64,000 nucleotides of DNA from the NCBI GenBank assembly GCA_036010905.1, contig DASCMH010000001.1, positions 62,001 to 126,000 of the forward strand. Reading direction: 5' to 3'. Each line of letters opens with the position of its first letter. The stretch's first letter is position 1. Origin of the DNA: SMWD01 sp002729875 (GTDB lineage: Bacteria; Pseudomonadota; Gammaproteobacteria; Steroidobacterales; GCA-2729495). The notes under the pieces were generated by a model that did not search any database, was not told the DNA's origin, and saw only the letters and a program-made list of their open reading frames with translations. This document shows positions 43,528 through 52,899 of the stretch, one piece after another. The translations under genes and the position numbers were made by a program.

Positions 43528-43824
43528 TCAGTCGCGTTCGGTTTTCGGCTGGTTCTTCTGGCCCTGGCTGGCGACCGCAGACTGCTGCTCGAGCGCAGTA
43601 ACCTGTACTTCGAGACCGGCGAGTTTTTCCCGTGTGCGTTCCAGCACCTTGCGCTGCACATCGAACTCTTCGCGAGTCACAAGTTCCATACGTTCAAACG
43701 CAGCGGACAGCAGGCTGTGAAAATTTTTCTCAAGATCTTCACGCATGACGCCCAGATCACTGCCGACATCCGGTACTGCCCGGGCAAGCTTGCTGGCCAG
43801 TTCACTGACAAAATTAGTATCCAC
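43528..43824 (-). CDS. ubiK: Ubiquinone biosynthesis accessory factor UbiK
   Basis: A 98-residue YqiC/BMFP-type protein with a coiled-coil C-terminus (FDVQRKVLERTREKLAGLE). UbiK binds UbiJ in the Ubi complex. The start is GTG 43824, supported by GGAG 5 bases upstream. The tail after the coil is longer than usual and polar. Confidence 0.82.
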   Translation of the reverse strand: MDTNFVSELASKLARAVPDVGSDLGVMREDLEKNFHSLLSAAFERMELVTREEFDVQRKVLERTREKLAGLEVQVTALEQQSAVASQGQKNQPKTERD

Positions 43825-44245
43825 GATTACTCCATGTGCGACGCTCGTTCAGGCGCCCTGGTTTGTGTGCCAAGAGTCGGCGCATCTGCTATACGCATTC
43901 ACCCAATGATCACGCACCAAAACAGTGCGCGCTGCCGGCTTTAAATGCCCGTAACCATACGCAAACAATTGAATATTAAGCAGTTATTAAACTTAGCGCA
44001 AATCCTGCCCGGGCTTGTCTGCAGTGTGGCGAAATAGTGACAGCCACGATCAGCATTCTCAACATCCATAAACAGATAAAAAGTATATAAATTAATCCTT
44101 GCGGTCACCACCATCGTTTGTCTTGCAGACACAGCGCTGCACAAGACAGCAGATTATTTCAAGCCTCGGCACTGTGACCGGATTCTCCATTCCACAGGAT
44201 CAAAAGTGGCATAATTCCAGCAGTTTTGCGAAAGGAGTGCCATTA
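43825..44245. other. Non-coding stretch between ubiK and the DUF4124 gene
   Basis: No gene with credible content. A likely promoter for the rightward gene is CATAAT near 44209-44214 with a weak upstream box. The glnK-amtB pair that often neighbours ubiK is absent. AT-rich tracts occur at 43960-44000. Confidence 0.3.
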
Positions 44246-44707
44246 ATGAGAGCGTTAATATTGCTCACCGGCATTGCATCCCTGTGCGTTATGTCAAACA
44301 GCGCCGCCCAGGTAGTTTATAAATGGATAGATGCTGACAACGTGACTCACTTTAGTGCACAGCCCCCGAACGGGACTGATGTCGAGCGCACGACCATCAA
44401 GATCCGGCACACCAACCGACAGGCACTGGCAGATCGCAGCAAAGCTGCCGCCGCACAGAATGCAGCGGTCACCACCCGCAAACAACATGAGGCCGAACAG
44501 GCTGCCGAAAACAAAACCCGGGCCGAGAAAGATCGGTTAATTCGTGCCGATAATTGTGCCAAGGCCAGAACCCGTCTATTGACTTACAACTCGGCCAGGC
44601 GCCTGTACCGACCGCTTGAAAACGGCGAGCGTAAATACCTGAGCGACGAAGAACTCGATAATGAACGTGCTAAAGCACAGAAACTTGTCACTGATTGGTG
44701 TGACTGA
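44246..44707 (+). CDS. DUF4124-domain periplasmic protein
   Basis: 153 residues with a signal peptide (about 1-22) and the DUF4124 start VVYKWIDADNVTHFSAQPP, then a charged coiled-coil-like part and a YLSDEELDNER stretch. Such proteins are common in gammaproteobacteria; function unknown. AAAGGAG lies 6 bases before ATG 44246. Confidence 0.85.
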   Translation: MRALILLTGIASLCVMSNSAAQVVYKWIDADNVTHFSAQPPNGTDVERTTIKIRHTNRQALADRSKAAAAQNAAVTTRKQHEAEQAAENKTRAEKDRLIRADNCAKARTRLLTYNSARRLYRPLENGERKYLSDEELDNERAKAQKLVTDWCD

Positions 44708-44730
44708 CGTGACATCATCCTGACGACCTG

Positions 44731-45864
44731 ATGCATATGGTTAAGGAGACCCGCAAACCCGATAGCCGGACCGATGACAAACATGTCGGTAATAAATCCG
44801 GGGATAACTCTGGCGATGATGTCCGCCAACCCACTTACCTGCCGAATTTCTGCTCATCGCCAATCGTGTTCGGCGTGGTGCTGATTGCTGCGCTGACCGC
44901 CATAGCGCTCACGCTGGCACGCCAGAACGAATGGGGCATGTTCTTCACAGATCTGGCCAAAACCTCGCTGCTGATGGTCTGGACCAGTCTCGCTATCTCC
45001 ACGTCATTGTGCCTGTTGCGTACCCGGCTGAACCGTCTCTCCAAAGCCAGGGCGAGCGCCCTGGCTTTCGCTGCAGTCATTAGCATCATCATCATGGTTT
45101 CAGAAATCATCTACTGGCTCGGTAGCATTTATTCAACCCCGCAAATGGCGGTGCCAAACTCCTGGTTCCCTCAGAATCACTGGTACTTCCTGTCAAGCAA
45201 TGTCGTCATCGGCACTATCATAGCCGGCTTGGTATTACGCTATTTTTATGTCTCACATCAATGGCAGCGAAACGTCGAAAGTGAAGCCAGAACCCGCATT
45301 CATGCACTACAGGCCAGAATTCGACCACATTTTCTGTTCAACAGCATGAACACCATTGCAGAACTGACACGCACCAATCCAATGGCGGCCGAAGCCGCCG
45401 TCGTCAACCTGTCCGATCTGTTTCGTGCCTCTCTGGCCGACTCGAAGAAATTGGTGCCGCTGACACAGGAACTTGAAGTTACCCGCGTCTATCAGGAAAT
45501 GGAGCAACAGCGCCTTGGTGACAGGCTGATCGTCAAGTGGCAACTTGACGATCTCCCGCAACAGGCGCACATCCCGAGCCTGACACTGCAACCCCTGCTT
45601 GAGAATGCCATTTATCACGGCGTAGAGCCGCTGCCCGATAAAGGGATCATCGAGATTGAGGGGCGCAGAAAAGGCAATATGATTTACCTGTCAGTGCGTA
45701 ACCCGCTGCCAATAAATAAATTCAAGTCCGAGACTGGTAACCAGATCGCCCTGGAAAATATCCGCGAACGACTGGAACTGGCGTTCGGCTCATCCGCAAG
45801 CTTGTCACGAGCCATAGATCAGACGCATTATCAGGTCAGCATTGCTTTCCCGGTAAAAGAATGA
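44731..45864 (+). CDS. algZ: AlgZ/LytS-type sensor kinase
   Basis: 377 residues: about four spans (around residues 48-65, 76-95, 105-125 and 150-170), then RIRPHFLFNSMNTIAEL (His kinase box of the LytS type) and LQPLLENAIYHGVEP (N box). Pairs with AlgR, whose gene overlaps by 4 bases. In Pseudomonas the pair controls alginate and type IV pilus genes; the targets here are unknown. Confidence 0.9.
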   Translation: MHMVKETRKPDSRTDDKHVGNKSGDNSGDDVRQPTYLPNFCSSPIVFGVVLIAALTAIALTLARQNEWGMFFTDLAKTSLLMVWTSLAISTSLCLLRTRLNRLSKARASALAFAAVISIIIMVSEIIYWLGSIYSTPQMAVPNSWFPQNHWYFLSSNVVIGTIIAGLVLRYFYVSHQWQRNVESEARTRIHALQARIRPHFLFNSMNTIAELTRTNPMAAEAAVVNLSDLFRASLADSKKLVPLTQELEVTRVYQEMEQQRLGDRLIVKWQLDDLPQQAHIPSLTLQPLLENAIYHGVEPLPDKGIIEIEGRRKGNMIYLSVRNPLPINKFKSETGNQIALENIRERLELAFGSSASLSRAIDQTHYQVSIAFPVKE

Positions 45865-46601
45865 CCACCACAGTCCTGATTACAGACGATGAAGCCCCGG
45901 CCCGGTCACGGTTGCGGCGGTTGCTGGACGAATTGACCGGCTATAAAGTCATTGGTGAAGCTGCCAACGGTAATGAGGCGCTGCAAATATGCCTGACCGA
46001 ATCACCCGACATCATCCTGCTCGACATTCGCATGCCGGATACAGACGGTATCGAAACCGCGCGGCATCTCGCCACATTCCACGACAGCCCGGCCGTTATC
46101 TTTACCACCGCCTTCGACAGTTATGCGATCAAGGCCTTCGACACGCACGCCATTGGTTACCTGCTAAAGCCGGTACGCCGTGAAAAGCTCGAACGGGCAC
46201 TGGGTTTCGCTACACAACTCGCACGTCCGCAAATCGAGGCGCTTAACAACGGTCAACAACCGGGCACCCGCAAAAATATCTGCGTGCGGCGCAGAACCAA
46301 TTTACACCTGATCCCGATCAAAGATGTCATGTACTTCCAGGCCGACCAGAAATACATTACGGTACGTCATGTAAACGGCGAAGACCTGATCGACGAACCG
46401 CTTAAAGATCTCGCCCAGGAATTCACCAATCACTTTATCCGTATCCACCGCAACGCACTGGTGGCATTGGCGCGGGTCGAGCGCATGGAAAAAACTCCGG
46501 ACGGTCAATACGAGGTCTGGCTTCGTGATTGCGCCAAATCACTACCGGTTAGTCGCCGGCATGTAACGGCAGTCAAAGCCTGTGTGAAAAAACGCGCCTG
46601 A
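45861..46601 (+). CDS. algR: AlgR-type response regulator with LytTR domain
   Basis: 246 residues: receiver domain with phospho-accepting Asp in IILLDIRMPDTDG (about 55) and KPVRREKL, then a LytTR DNA-binding domain (about 145-245; YFQADQKYITVRH, FIRIHRNALVAL). Translationally coupled to algZ. In many gammaproteobacteria hemC and hemD follow; here hemX does. Confidence 0.92.
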   Translation: MTTTVLITDDEAPARSRLRRLLDELTGYKVIGEAANGNEALQICLTESPDIILLDIRMPDTDGIETARHLATFHDSPAVIFTTAFDSYAIKAFDTHAIGYLLKPVRREKLERALGFATQLARPQIEALNNGQQPGTRKNICVRRRTNLHLIPIKDVMYFQADQKYITVRHVNGEDLIDEPLKDLAQEFTNHFIRIHRNALVALARVERMEKTPDGQYEVWLRDCAKSLPVSRRHVTAVKACVKKRA

Positions 46602-46652
46602 ATTCGGTGAATTCAGGTTGTCCGGCTGACCCGGTACTCCGATAATGCATAT

Positions 46653-47795
46653 ATGAGTGATAAGACCAGAGTAGAAATGCACGACGATTCGACCCCCGTA
46701 CAGGATCCATCGTCACCGCCCGATGTGACCCCTGCCACAGAACCCGCTGCTGAGTCTGCCGGGATAACCGCAGCAAATCGACGTCCCGTTGCATGGCCAG
46801 GTTTCGTCGGCCTGCTCATCGCATTACTGACCGCGGCCGGGGGCGGCTATCTGTGGAATAAGCAGCGTGAGCAACAATTACTGAACGAACAATTCGTAAC
46901 TACACAACATGAACTCACCGCCCGCAGCACCGAACTCGGCCAGGTAACCAATGACATAAAAAATCTCATGGCTGCAGATCAAAAACTTGATGACAACGTC
47001 ATCGCTCTGACCCGGCGCTTCGAACGTCAACTGGAAGAACTGCCCGCGCGCATGAGCCGCATTGAAACCACGCTCGACAAAATCCCGGGGGTTGCAGAAC
47101 AGGCACGCTCCGCCTGGTTGCTGGCCGAGGCGGAATATTTCCTGAAAATCGCCAACGCACAATTGATCCTGGGGGGCAACGTCAATATTTCATTGCGCGC
47201 ACTCGAACTGGCCGACACAAAAATCAAGGATCTTGGCAATCCCGGCCTGACCAGCGTAAGAGCCAAAATCAGTGACGAACGTACCGCCCTCAAGGCTGTG
47301 CCTCAACCGGATACCGAGGGTATCGTGCTGGAACTTGGCAGCCTGGCAGAAGCTCTGCACACACTGCCACTATCGCGCAGATCCCCGGATCACTTCTCAG
47401 CAGAGCTGGACAAGGGTACGGAGACCGGCTGGCAGCGCGCCCGGCGGGTCATCATCGATGCATTATCAAACATCATCAGTGTCAGACGCAGTAATACAAC
47501 AATCACCCCGTTGATGTCCGCAGCTGAAGAGGACATGTTAGTCCGCAGTCTCGATATCGAACTGCAAATTGCACGCCTTGCCGTAATCCGCAACGAAGGC
47601 GACCTGTACCGAACTTCACTACTGGCAGTAGCCAGCCGGCTGGAGCGCTATTTCGATGGCACTGCGCAATCGGTGCAGACTGCCCGGATGACTATCAGCA
47701 GGCTGGCCGAGGTCAGGCTGGCGGAGGAATTGCCTGATATTTCCGGGTCACTGAACCTGCTGCTGAATCTCGGCGATGAGGCAGCTGCGCCATGA
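46653..47795 (+). CDS. hemX: HemX-family membrane protein
   Basis: 380 residues: cytosolic Pro/Ala-rich tail, one span (about 50-69), then a long coiled-coil and helical periplasmic part (AEAEYFLKIANAQLILGGNV). Often annotated uroporphyrinogen-III C-methyltransferase, but HemX lacks the SUMT fold; real function is unsettled. It overlaps hemY by 4 bases. Confidence 0.85.
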   Translation: MSDKTRVEMHDDSTPVQDPSSPPDVTPATEPAAESAGITAANRRPVAWPGFVGLLIALLTAAGGGYLWNKQREQQLLNEQFVTTQHELTARSTELGQVTNDIKNLMAADQKLDDNVIALTRRFERQLEELPARMSRIETTLDKIPGVAEQARSAWLLAEAEYFLKIANAQLILGGNVNISLRALELADTKIKDLGNPGLTSVRAKISDERTALKAVPQPDTEGIVLELGSLAEALHTLPLSRRSPDHFSAELDKGTETGWQRARRVIIDALSNIISVRRSNTTITPLMSAAEEDMLVRSLDIELQIARLAVIRNEGDLYRTSLLAVASRLERYFDGTAQSVQTARMTISRLAEVRLAEELPDISGSLNLLLNLGDEAAAP

Positions 47796-48994
47796 AATTC
47801 GGCCTGATTCTCTTCCTGATCCTGCTCACCGGTTCGGTCGCTGCACATTTCCTGCTGGAGCAGAACGGCTATGTACTGATTAATTTTCGCGGCTACACGG
47901 TTGAGATGTCTGTACCGGTACTGATCTTCGTTGCTTTTCTTGCTTACCTGGCCGTCCGCGCCCTGATCAGAATCTGGCGGGCGCCACGTGAACTCGGGGC
48001 GATGGCAGCCAGGGGCCGGGCCCAGCGTGCCCGCCAACGCATTAGCAAAGGCTTTATCGCACTGTCCGAGGGTAAACTTGCCCGTGGTGAACGTCTGCTG
48101 ACCAAAGGCGCTGCCAACAGCGAAACGCCGCTGCTGAACTACCTGGCCGCTGCCCGCACCGCACAGGCACAGGGTGACCGCCAGCGTCGTGATGGTTGGC
48201 TGATGATGGCCCAGGACAGCGATGCAGGCACAACTAATGCGGTACTGCTGATCCAGACCGAACTGCAGATAGCGGCCGGCGAATACCAGGCGGCTCGTAA
48301 GAACCTGGCACATATTCGTGATAGCCGGCCAAATCATCCACAGGCACTTAAACTGCTGGGCGAACTCTTGCATATTGAACATGACTGGCATGCGCTGACC
48401 GACCTGTTACCTCAATTGCGCCGGGCAAGGAATATCCCGGCTCGCACACTTGACGATTGGACCATCGCCTCCTTTGAAGCCCGGCTTGCAGCACCGAACC
48501 TCGATCTCGATTCAATCGAGGCATACTGGAATCAACTGCCAAGAACGCTTCGCAAGCACGAACGACTGCTCCGGGCGCGAATTCAGGCGCTGGTTGCAGG
48601 CAATAATAATGAACTTGCCGCCAGCGCAATCTGCAAGGCACTGAAATCAAACTGGGACAGTGAACTGGTGGCAATCTACGGAAAACTGAAACTGGCCGAT
48701 AAAAACGGGCAATTACGCCAAACGGAAAAATGGCTGCATCAATATCCTGAAGATCCGATCATCCTGCTGGCTGCCGGACGTACCTGTATCCGCAACGAAC
48801 TCTGGGGCAAAGCCCGCAGCTACATCGAATCAAGTCTTGCGATTGCAGCTACACCGGTGGCATACCAGGAACTCGGCCAGCTAATGCTTAAGCTCGACGA
48901 CACTCCAGCCGCAACAACAGCCTTTGCAAAAGGCCTGACACTAAGCACCGTGGGCTCAGCCGACATCCCGCGCCTGGAAAATACCGGTTCCTGA
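47792..48994 (+). CDS. hemY: HemY-family TPR membrane protein
   Basis: 400 residues with two N-terminal spans (about 2-22 and 40-62) and tetratricopeptide-like repeats after residue 80. It is the gammaproteobacterial HemY (not the protoporphyrinogen oxidase of Gram-positives). Partner of hemX in porphyrin metabolism, but the biochemical role is unclear. Confidence 0.85.
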   Translation: MKFGLILFLILLTGSVAAHFLLEQNGYVLINFRGYTVEMSVPVLIFVAFLAYLAVRALIRIWRAPRELGAMAARGRAQRARQRISKGFIALSEGKLARGERLLTKGAANSETPLLNYLAAARTAQAQGDRQRRDGWLMMAQDSDAGTTNAVLLIQTELQIAAGEYQAARKNLAHIRDSRPNHPQALKLLGELLHIEHDWHALTDLLPQLRRARNIPARTLDDWTIASFEARLAAPNLDLDSIEAYWNQLPRTLRKHERLLRARIQALVAGNNNELAASAICKALKSNWDSELVAIYGKLKLADKNGQLRQTEKWLHQYPEDPIILLAAGRTCIRNELWGKARSYIESSLAIAATPVAYQELGQLMLKLDDTPAATTAFAKGLTLSTVGSADIPRLENTGS

Positions 48995-49033
48995 AACTTC
49001 TGTAACCCGCCGGCGAAAGCCCCGCAAACAGAC

Positions 49034-49672
49034 TCAGGGCCGGGATCTGCGGCTTTGCAGCCACTCGATCAGCGGATCCCATTGCTCCCAATCCGGCCAG
49101 GCCAGGTATTCCGGTAGCTCGAAGATCCCAAGCCCGCGGATATAAGCCCGAATATAATTCTGTGCCTCACGGAACGTCGCAATATACGGCACGTTCAGGT
49201 CTTCAAGATACTCATCCAGTTGCTCAAAAATGATCGTAGACTCACGAACCCGGTTCGCAATGACGGCAATTTTGACCTTTTTCCGCTTCACCTTGCCCAC
49301 TGACACCAGTTCTTCGAGAAATCTTGTCGATGCCTGCATATCAATAGCCGACGGCATAACCGGCACAATGAGCGTCTCGGCACGGCGCACCAGGGCGGTC
49401 AATTCAGCACCGTGTGAGCGAGCCGGGGCATCTTCGATGACAATCTCGGAATTCCGGGCCAGGTGAGTCAAACCATCCTTGGCGCCATTAAGGCCCATGA
49501 TCGCGGCCCGACCTTCCGGACGCCTGTCCAGCCAGTCCAGGCTGGAAGCCTGGGGATCATAGTCGACAAGGGTCACTCGCTTGCCCTGATCAGCATAGTA
49601 ACTGGCCAGGTTGGTCGCAATCGTACTCTTGCCACAACCGCCTTTGGAATTCAAAACCATGATATGACGCAT
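49034..49672 (-). CDS. Orphan ParA-like ATPase
   Basis: 212 residues with a deviant Walker A KGGCGKST (residues 10-17), DYDPQASS (switch) and IEDAPARS. No parB is nearby, and the C-terminal part (FELPEYLAWPDWEQW) is not that of chromosome-partition ParA. Such small orphan ParA proteins position cellular cargo in some bacteria; the cargo here is unknown. Confidence 0.82.
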   Translation of the reverse strand: MRHIMVLNSKGGCGKSTIATNLASYYADQGKRVTLVDYDPQASSLDWLDRRPEGRAAIMGLNGAKDGLTHLARNSEIVIEDAPARSHGAELTALVRRAETLIVPVMPSAIDMQASTRFLEELVSVGKVKRKKVKIAVIANRVRESTIIFEQLDEYLEDLNVPYIATFREAQNYIRAYIRGLGIFELPEYLAWPDWEQWDPLIEWLQSRRSRP

Positions 49673-49804
49673 TATTTATTGTCCTTTTAGCCTGCTAATC
49701 AAATCGTATAAAACTACCCGTCCATTTAACAATATACTAGCAACTAAAATCTACTGTAACGATATAATCGTTACGACCTCAACCCCTGTGACCGGCAAAC
49801 CCAG

Positions 49805-50623
49805 ATGCGCATCCCGTTTACAAAAATGCATGGCCTTGGTAATGACTTTGTCGTCATCCATGCCCAAAGTGAAATACTGCTGCCAGGTGAAACCATCCGT
49901 AATCTCGGCAACCGGCAGACCGGCATTGGTTTTGATCAGTTGCTGCGGCTCGAGCCCGCAAAAACCAATCAGGGCAACGTGTTCTACCGAATTTTCAACG
50001 CAGACGGCAATGAGGTCGAACAGTGCGGTAATGGCGCTCGATGTATTGCGCGCCTGATCGGCACGGAAGCAGGCCAGCAACTGGTTCTCGAGCACCCGGG
50101 CGGCCTGACTCGTGCATGCCTGGAAGACAATGGCGACATATCGGTCGACCTCGGTGAGCCTGACTTTAAGCCTGAATCCCTGCCGTTTAACACCGGGCGC
50201 AACGAACCCCCCTACCCGATCCTGGCAGGGGACCAGGACATTAATATCCACATCGTATCAATCGGCAACCCGCATGCCGTTATTTTCGTTGACGACGTTG
50301 ATACGGCGCCGGTTGCAACGCTCGGTCCGCTACTCGAAAGCCACGAGCAGTTTCCAAACCATGCTAACATCGGCTTTATGCAGGTTGTCGCTGCTGACCG
50401 CATTCGATTAAGGGTTTACGAACGCGGAGTCGGGGAGACACGGGGTTGCGGGACCGGTGCTTGTGCCGCAGCCGTTATCGGCCAAAGCGCAGGTAGGCTT
50501 GGCTCCGTAGTTGAAGTCGAACTTCCCGGTGGATGCGTCACTGTGAATTGGGACGGCCCGGGGTCGCCTGTCTGGCTAACCGGAGAAGCGGTTATCGTTT
50601 TCGAGGGCACGATTAATATATGA
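49805..50623 (+). CDS. dapF: Diaminopimelate epimerase
   Basis: 272 residues with the two catalytic cysteines in EVEQCGNGARC and RGCGTGACAA. It converts LL- to meso-diaminopimelate for lysine and peptidoglycan. lysA, often next to it, is not in the window. It overlaps the DUF484 gene by 4 bases. Confidence 0.95.
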   Translation: MRIPFTKMHGLGNDFVVIHAQSEILLPGETIRNLGNRQTGIGFDQLLRLEPAKTNQGNVFYRIFNADGNEVEQCGNGARCIARLIGTEAGQQLVLEHPGGLTRACLEDNGDISVDLGEPDFKPESLPFNTGRNEPPYPILAGDQDINIHIVSIGNPHAVIFVDDVDTAPVATLGPLLESHEQFPNHANIGFMQVVAADRIRLRVYERGVGETRGCGTGACAAAVIGQSAGRLGSVVEVELPGGCVTVNWDGPGSPVWLTGEAVIVFEGTINI

Positions 50624-51318
50624 ATACTGTCGAACAAGCCGAATCCATACCTGTCGAACACAATGACGAAGCCATCATAGAATACCTGCGGGCAAATCCT
50701 GAATTTTTTATTCGTAACAGCGACCTGCTGGCTGATCTGAGACTGCCGCATAGCACTGGTGGTACAGCCATCTCGCTGGTTGAACGGCAGGTATCCGTAC
50801 TGCGCGGACGCCATGAACGAATCGAGGCCAAATTGCACGACTTCATGCAGGTCGCACAAAGCAATAACAAAATTGCGAACAATATCCATGAACTGGCAAT
50901 TCTGCTCATGCAAGCCGTTGAATACGAAGCAGTAATTGCCACTCTTGAAGACCAGCTGCTGACCACATTCAGCGCCGACCGGCCGGTCCTGGTGTTATTT
51001 GGTAAAGAACCTGTGGTTAGCGCTGACGGCCAGTTTTTGCGCCGAGTCAGCCGTGAAGATCCTTCTATGGGGCCTTTCAAAACATTCCTGCAAGCCAGCC
51101 AGGCACGCTGTGGTACGGTCCGTGACGCACAACGTAATTTCTTGTTCGGTGAAGCAGACATTGAAGTTGGCTCGGTGGCTCTGATCCCGCTTGGTGAAAA
51201 TGCTGCAGTTGGCTTCCTGGCCATCGGCTGCCGCGACCCCGATCATTTTCATCCGGGCAAAAGCATAGATTTTCTAACCCGGATCGGAGAACTGGTCGCC
51301 GCGGCCCTGGCCAGGTAA
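50620..51318 (+). CDS. DUF484-family protein
   Basis: A 232-residue protein with an N-terminal helical part (IEYLRANPEFFIRNSDLLADL), a GAF-like C-terminal domain and a coiled segment at about 60-90. It always lies between dapF and xerC in gammaproteobacteria; molecular role unknown. Confidence 0.88.
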   Translation: MNTVEQAESIPVEHNDEAIIEYLRANPEFFIRNSDLLADLRLPHSTGGTAISLVERQVSVLRGRHERIEAKLHDFMQVAQSNNKIANNIHELAILLMQAVEYEAVIATLEDQLLTTFSADRPVLVLFGKEPVVSADGQFLRRVSREDPSMGPFKTFLQASQARCGTVRDAQRNFLFGEADIEVGSVALIPLGENAAVGFLAIGCRDPDHFHPGKSIDFLTRIGELVAAALAR

Positions 51319-51358
51319 ACGGTTACAGGTGCTATCTGCCCCGGCACCATACATCTGC

Positions 51359-52282
51359 ATGCATGACCGACAATGGCATCTAGTCGAGCGGTTTCTCCAG
51401 CACCTTGAGCTGGAGCGGCGCCTGTCTGCGCATACGACCAAAAGCTATTGTCGCGATCTGACCTGCTTCCGGGAATTCTGTGACCACAATGATATCGAGC
51501 GCTGGAAGGATCTGAACATCCACCACCTGCGACGATTCGCGGCACAGAGTCATGCCCGAGGCTTAAGTCCTCGCAGCATACAGCGCCGACTGTCCGGTAT
51601 TCGCAGCTTTATGAATTACCTGATCCGTGAGGGAGAAACTCTCGGTGACGATACGCTGACGCAAAACCCGGTCGCCGGAGTTTCGGCACCGAAAGCGGCT
51701 CGTACATTACCCAATATACTTGATATCGAACAAATGGGCCGCCTGCTCGACATCCGCGGCGATGACCCGGTCAGTAAACGTGACCGCGCAATGCTTGAAT
51801 TGCTGTATTCGTCCGGATTGCGACTCTCGGAACTCGTCGGCCTGAACCCCGAGGACATTGATTTCGGCGACAACCTCGTGCACGTCACGGGTAAAGGCGG
51901 CAAACAACGCCTGGTACCGGTCGGGCGCAAAGCGCAAGCTGCTCTGCGGGGTTGGCTGGAAATTCGGGCCCTGCTCGCCAAGCAGGACGAAATAGCCCTG
52001 TTTGTCGGCATCCGCGGTCGACGCATCGGTCCGCGCATGGTCGAAGCCCGGGTGAAACACTGGGCTAAAAATGCCGGTATCCCGCAACGGGTATACCCGC
52101 ATCTGTTCCGCCACAGCTTTGCAACCCATATACTTGAGTCCAGTCAGGATCTGCGCGGGGTTCAGGAACTGCTTGGCCACGCCGATATCAGCACCACGCA
52201 AATCTACACCCACCTTGATTTTCAGCATCTCGCCCAGATATACGATAAAGCCCATCCACGCGCACGCCGACGCGATAAATAG
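51359..52282 (+). CDS. xerC: Tyrosine recombinase XerC
   Basis: 307 residues; N-terminal SAM-like domain and catalytic domain with R (SGLRLSE), K (TGKGGKQR), HxxR (HLFRHSFATH), H (LGHADIS) and the nucleophile tyrosine in TQIYTH. Resolves chromosome dimers at dif with XerD. The start is uncertain (ATG 51359, or GTG 51329). It belongs to the dapF-DUF484-xerC unit. Confidence 0.92.
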   Translation: MHDRQWHLVERFLQHLELERRLSAHTTKSYCRDLTCFREFCDHNDIERWKDLNIHHLRRFAAQSHARGLSPRSIQRRLSGIRSFMNYLIREGETLGDDTLTQNPVAGVSAPKAARTLPNILDIEQMGRLLDIRGDDPVSKRDRAMLELLYSSGLRLSELVGLNPEDIDFGDNLVHVTGKGGKQRLVPVGRKAQAALRGWLEIRALLAKQDEIALFVGIRGRRIGPRMVEARVKHWAKNAGIPQRVYPHLFRHSFATHILESSQDLRGVQELLGHADISTTQIYTHLDFQHLAQIYDKAHPRARRRDK

Positions 52283-52354
52283 GGTGAGATAAAGAAATGG
52301 GGACATTAATTGGTGCCTGACAGCATTTCACGTCCTGCCGACAAGGAAAACAAT

Positions 52355-52894
52355 ATGGAACAATTCAGAGGTACAACGATCGTCTCGGTCAGGCGCAACG
52401 GCGTCGTCGCCATCGCTGGCGACGGTCAGGTCAGCATGGGCAGTACCATCATGAAGGGTAACGCCCGCAAAGTTCGTATCCTCGCCGAAGGCCGCGTCAT
52501 AGCAGGATTTGCCGGCGGTACGGCTGACGCATTTACCTTATTTGAACTATTCGAGGCCAAGCTTGAGCAATACGGCAACCTGGCCCGCGCCGCAATCGAA
52601 CTGGCCAAAGACTGGCGCACCGATCGGCGCCTGCGACGCCTTGAAGCGCTGCTGCTGGTTGCCGACAAGGAAACATCCTTAATCGTATCCGGCAATGGTG
52701 ACGTAATCGAACCCGAAGACGACCTGATGGCGATCGGTTCCGGTGGCTCATTCGCACAGGCAGCAGCCCGCGCACTGCTGGAGAATTCGGATCTTGATGC
52801 CGAAACCATTGTCCGCAAAGCACTCGAAATTGCCGCATCGATCTGTGTATACACCAATAACAACACTGTACTCGAGACCCTGGAGGTAGACTAA
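52355..52894 (+). CDS. hslV: HslV protease subunit
   Basis: 179 residues. After a short propeptide (MEQFRG), the mature enzyme starts TTIVSVRRNG with the catalytic threonine. GDGQVSMGSTIMKGNARKVR is typical. Forms the HslVU protease with HslU 6 bases downstream. The ATG at 52355 has AAGGAAA upstream. Confidence 0.95.
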   Translation: MEQFRGTTIVSVRRNGVVAIAGDGQVSMGSTIMKGNARKVRILAEGRVIAGFAGGTADAFTLFELFEAKLEQYGNLARAAIELAKDWRTDRRLRRLEALLLVADKETSLIVSGNGDVIEPEDDLMAIGSGGSFAQAAARALLENSDLDAETIVRKALEIAASICVYTNNNTVLETLEVD

Positions 52895-52899
52895 CCAAC

